Source: an uncultured Acetatifactor sp.
GTDB lineage: Bacteria > Bacillota > Clostridia > Lachnospirales > Lachnospiraceae
Length of the DNA: 31,777 nucleotides
Assembly: GCA_910578995.1 (NCBI GenBank)
Contig: CAJTSY010000004.1
Span: 79,886 to 111,662 of the forward strand
Direction of reading: 5' to 3'
Positions 29,824 to 31,777 of the stretch are shown here, one piece after another. The translations under genes were made by a program, and so were the position numbers. Position 1 is the first letter of the stretch. Each line of letters begins with the position of its first letter. The notes beneath the pieces were generated by a model. The model had not been told where the DNA came from. It was given only the letters and a program-made list of their open reading frames with translations, and ran no database searches.

Positions 29824-30093
29824 ATGGTAGGACAGCTTGCAACATCAAAGGCAGGACATGACAAGGGTCAGGTTTATGTGATAGTGGCGCAGGAGGGGGA
29901 TTTTGTATACCTCAGCGACGGCCGCCACAGACCGCCGGACAGACCCAAGAAGAAGCGCATGAAACATATACAACCCATCATTGAGTCAGTGGATGCGGAA
30001 CTGCTTTCCAGGCTGCTGAAGGGCAGGAAAGTGTATGGGGAAGAGATAAAATATGCGCTGAAGCAGTATTTGAGAAAATCGTGTAGTGAATAA
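29824..30093 (+). CDS. KOW-domain RNA-binding protein
   Basis: A small protein of 89 residues with a KOW-like N-terminal half (MVGQLATSKAGHDKGQVYVIVAQEGDFVYLSDG) followed by a basic stretch (RHRPPDRPKKKRMKHIQ) and a C-terminal helix. This resembles the L14e/L27e-like KOW proteins found in Clostridia at the same position before infA. A role in RNA or ribosome binding is inferred from the domain and context only. The ATG at 29824 (GGGAG at 29813-29817) is preferred; an in-frame ATG at 29779 would add 15 residues without similarity to the domain. Confidence 0.8.
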   Translation: MVGQLATSKAGHDKGQVYVIVAQEGDFVYLSDGRHRPPDRPKKKRMKHIQPIIESVDAELLSRLLKGRKVYGEEIKYALKQYLRKSCSE

Positions 30094-30097
30094 AACA

Positions 30098-30115
30098 GCA
30101 TATGTGCACATATGC
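30098..30115 (+). other. Perfect 18-bp palindrome before infA
   Basis: GCATATGTGCACATATGC, a self-complementary 18-mer starting five bases after the KOW gene stop codon. It could be a protein-binding site or an RNA hairpin with a 4-nt loop. Confidence 0.7.
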
Positions 30116-30128
30116 GGAACTTTAAACA

Positions 30129-30221
30129 GCGGATGCCGCCGGCAGTGCCCAAAACAATTGTTGGTACTGCCCTTGGGACAGAAATGTTTTGCCCATGTCT
30201 GGTACTGCCGGGGGCATCCGC
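30129..30221 (+). promoter_or_regulatory. Very long hairpin in the infA leader
   Basis: The 18-nt arm 30129-30146 pairs with 30204-30221 at 17 of 18 positions (one G-G mismatch). The 57-nt loop contains GGTACTGCC at 30163-30171, repeated within the right arm at 30201-30209, plus complementary stretches. The infA ribosome binding site follows 14 nt downstream. It may be a regulatory leader or a processing signal. Confidence 0.65.
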
Positions 30222-30251
30222 GCAACTTATATTTGGAGGAAATATAATTAT

Positions 30252-30470
30252 ATGTCGAAAAGTGATGTAATCGAAATCGAAGGAACAGTTGTGGAGAAGC
30301 TTCCCAATACCATGTTTCAGGTGGAACTGGAGAACGGGCACCGCGTGCTGGCGCATATCAGCGGCAAACTCCGGCAGAACTTCATCCGCATCCTTCCCGG
30401 GGACAGGGTGACGTTGGAGCTTTCCCCTTATGACCTGAGCAAGGGGCGTATTATCTGGAGGGATAAATAG
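30252..30470 (+). CDS. infA: Translation initiation factor IF-1
   Basis: A 72-residue OB-fold factor that blocks the ribosomal A site during initiation. Diagnostic: MSKSDVIEIEGTVVEKLPNTMFQVELENGHRVLAHISGKLRQNFIRILPGDRVTLELSPYDLSKGRIIWRDK. The ATG at 30252 with GGAGGA at 30235-30240 gives the standard length; the open frame upstream is part of the leader hairpin. Confidence 0.97.
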   Translation: MSKSDVIEIEGTVVEKLPNTMFQVELENGHRVLAHISGKLRQNFIRILPGDRVTLELSPYDLSKGRIIWRDK

Positions 30471-30570
30471 ATCTGAGTACGTTCAGGTGACGGACAGCTG
30501 ACAGAAGCGGAGCAGGCATGTAAAACACATAAAAACAGTCATAAAGCCAGAAAATTGTTTAAAAAGGGGG

Positions 30571-30600
30571 TTGTCAGAACGCCCCCCCTTATGCTATAAT
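30571..30600 (+). promoter_or_regulatory. Extended -10 promoter before rpmJ
   Basis: TTGTCA (30571-30576), an 18-nt spacer and TATAAT (30595-30600) preceded by TGC. A stem AAGGGGG (30564-30570) with CCCCCTT (30584-30590) overlaps it and could act as a regulator-binding inverted repeat or mRNA end of the infA transcript. The promoter would drive rpmJ-rpsM-rpsK and the rest of the alpha operon. Confidence 0.7.
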
Positions 30601-30634
30601 ACAAAATGGTCTTTTTTGAAAGGAGGGCTTAAAC

Positions 30635-30748
30635 GTGAAGGTTAGATCATCAGTAAAGCCAATGTGCGAAAAGTGCAAAATCATCAAGAGAAAAGGACGC
30701 ATCAGAGTAATCTGTGAGAATCCGAAACACAAGCAGAGACAGGGATAA
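30635..30748 (+). CDS. rpmJ: Large ribosomal subunit protein bL36
   Basis: A 37-residue zinc-ribbon 50S protein: MKVRSSVKPMCEKCKIIKRK followed by GRIRVICENPKHKQRQG. Zinc ligands are Cys11, Cys14, Cys27 and His32, so this is the C+ (zinc-binding) paralogue. GTG start at 30635 with AAGGAGGG upstream. Confidence 0.96.
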   Translation: MKVRSSVKPMCEKCKIIKRKGRIRVICENPKHKQRQG

Positions 30749-30897
30749 TCACCGCCTGCCGCAGCCTCAAGGCAGATGGCAGGTCATGTGAGTTCTTGTC
30801 CGGTTATATGTGCGGCTGAACCAGTGCAGGGGCTATTCCCGGGCATTGATTATCATAGAACTGGGTAGAGCTTGCTGGAGATTACTTCTTGATACCA

Positions 30898-30975
30898 CGA
30901 TGAAAAGATTTTCCAGGGTGTCTTCCGGACTGGGTCCGGCATAGGACGATGTCTGGGAAAATTTAAGTATCATCG
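30898..30975 (+). promoter_or_regulatory. Recurrent stem-loop element, copy C (before rpsM)
   Basis: The outer stem CGATGA (30898-30903) pairs with TCATCG (30970-30975), with an internal loop AA / AAGTA. P1 is AGATTTTCC (30906-30914) with GGAAAATTT (30956-30964), one G-U pair. Then an A-G mismatch (30915/30955), a wobble-rich P2, a 6-bp hairpin CCGGAC/GTCCGG (30925-30939) and AGGAC at 30943-30947. Confidence 0.7.
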
Positions 30976-31072
30976 GGAAAAACGCGGAACCGTTTTTCCG
31001 GCGGCGATGAGAATTATTGTGGAAAGATCGGATAGGAACAAAAAAGCGTCCGGTTGGGCATGGGCCCCAATC
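30976..31072 (+). other. Hairpins between copy C and rpsM
   Basis: A perfect 9-bp hairpin GGAAAAACG (30976-30984) / CGTTTTTCC (30991-30999), loop CGGAAC, directly abuts the outer stem of copy C. A further stem, GGTTGGG/CCCAATC (31052-31072), lies nearer to rpsM. The remainder of the 30749-31137 gap holds only short imperfect stems (for example CCTGCC/GGCAGG just after rpmJ) and no gene. Confidence 0.65.
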
Positions 31073-31137
31073 AATTAGTAACAGGAAATGCGTGCAGTAA
31101 GAGACCAGAATGCGCGCAGAAAATGGAGGAAATGTAA

Positions 31138-31509
31138 ATGGCTCGTATCGCAGGTGTAGATTTACCCAGAGAGAAACGAATTGAAATCGGTCTGACTTAT
31201 ATCTATGGTATCGGCAGGACCACCTCTAACAAGATTTTGACAGAGGCAGGCGTCAATCCGGATACCAGGGTCAGGGACATTACCGATGACGAAGTGAAGC
31301 GGATTTCGGAAGCTATTGAAAAGCTCAACGTGACAGTGGAAGGTGATCTGAGGCGTGAAATCGCCCTGAACATCAAGAGACTGCAGGAAATCGGCTGCTA
31401 CAGGGGTATCCGTCACCGTAAGGGTCTGCCTGTTCGCGGTCAGAATACCAAGAACAACGCAAGAACCCGCAAAGGACCCAAGAGAACCGTTGCCAACAAG
31501 AAGAAGTAA
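31138..31509 (+). CDS. rpsM: Small ribosomal subunit protein uS13
   Basis: A 123-residue 30S head protein contacting the P-site tRNA and 50S. Diagnostic: MARIAGVDLPREKRIEIGLTYIYGIGRTTSNKIL, LNIKRLQEIGCYRGIRHRKGLPVRGQNTKNNARTRKGPKRTVANKKK. GGAGG lies before the start. Preceded by a 389-nt structured gap with copy C. Confidence 0.97.
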   Translation: MARIAGVDLPREKRIEIGLTYIYGIGRTTSNKILTEAGVNPDTRVRDITDDEVKRISEAIEKLNVTVEGDLRREIALNIKRLQEIGCYRGIRHRKGLPVRGQNTKNNARTRKGPKRTVANKKK

Positions 31510-31559
31510 CAGGTTTTCCGTGTAACTGTAAAATGATGAGAAAGTAGGTTAGTTTAAAA

Positions 31560-31777
31560 ATGGCGAAACAGGTTGCAAAAAAAGTAACAAAAAAGCGCGT
31601 GAAGAAAAACGTTGAACGCGGACAGGCACATATCCAGTCTTCCTTTAACAATACCATCGTTACCCTCACAGATACAGAGGGGAACGCATTGAGCTGGGCA
31701 AGTGCCGGTGGTCTGGGATTTAGAGGTTCAAGGAAATCTACTCCGTATGCGGCTCAGATGGCCGCAGAGACAGCTAC
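31560..31777 (+). CDS. rpsK: Small ribosomal subunit protein uS11, 5' part
   Basis: The first 72 codons are in the window; the gene runs off the end. The visible product has a Lys-rich N-terminus (MAKQVAKKVTKKRVKKNVERG) and AHIQSSFNNTIVTLTDTEGNALSWASAGGLGFRGSRKSTPYAAQMAAE, the conserved uS11 platform core. The ATG at 31560 lies 50 nt after rpsM. Confidence 0.95.
   Translation, partial: MAKQVAKKVTKKRVKKNVERGQAHIQSSFNNTIVTLTDTEGNALSWASAGGLGFRGSRKSTPYAAQMAAETA

Overview
The window looks like a chromosomal segment of a Gram-positive anaerobe of the class Clostridia, most likely a Lachnospiraceae member. This is inferred from the GC-rich Firmicutes gene set: FabK instead of FabI, a FabT-type MarR regulator, zinc-type uS14 and bL36, a zinc-lid adenylate kinase, strong AGGAGG ribosome binding sites and the S10-spc-alpha ribosomal gene order. 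No rRNA, tRNA, CRISPR array, phage gene or transposase was seen.

Region 1 (1-1300) has a dCTP deaminase gene facing a convergent GAF-domain free-methionine-sulfoxide reductase. Region 2 (1370-10015) is a type II fatty acid synthesis cluster: acpP, fabK, fabD, fabG, fabF, fabZ, a fused accD-accA gene, fabH and a FabT-like repressor gene. A sigma-A promoter before acpP is followed by two TTTGAYAATCAAA palindromes that are probably the repressor's operators. accB, accC and a biotin ligase gene are absent from the cluster. Region 3 (10097-15779) is accessory: cardiolipin synthase, an ECF sigma factor with a translationally coupled one-helix membrane partner, a membrane acyltransferase, and a reverse-strand RlmI-like methyltransferase.

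Region 4 (15890-31777) is the ribosomal superoperon: rpsJ-rplC-rplD-rplW-rplB-rpsS-rplV-rpsC-rplP-rpmC-rpsQ-rplN-rplX-rplE-rpsN-rpsH-rplF-rplR-rpsE-rpmD-rplO-secY. A terminator follows secY, then a frameshifted membrane-protein gene, adk, map, a KOW-domain gene, infA, rpmJ, rpsM and the start of rpsK.

The most notable non-coding signal is in region 4. Several ribosomal intergenic gaps are unusually long and structured. A stem-loop with the same architecture occurs four times: twice before rplB, once before rplF and once before rpsM. It has an outer helix of variable sequence, an asymmetric A-rich internal loop, a 9-bp P1 helix (8 bp in one copy), an A-G mismatch, and an AGGAC segment on the 3' side. 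The sequences differ but the pairing is kept. The rpsJ leader has a similar layout, and its Shine-Dalgarno sits in the loop of a terminator-like hairpin. Other points of interest are an alternating 47-nt hairpin repeat between rpmC and rpsQ, a G7 slippery heptamer splitting a membrane protein gene after secY, and the AccD-AccA fusion.
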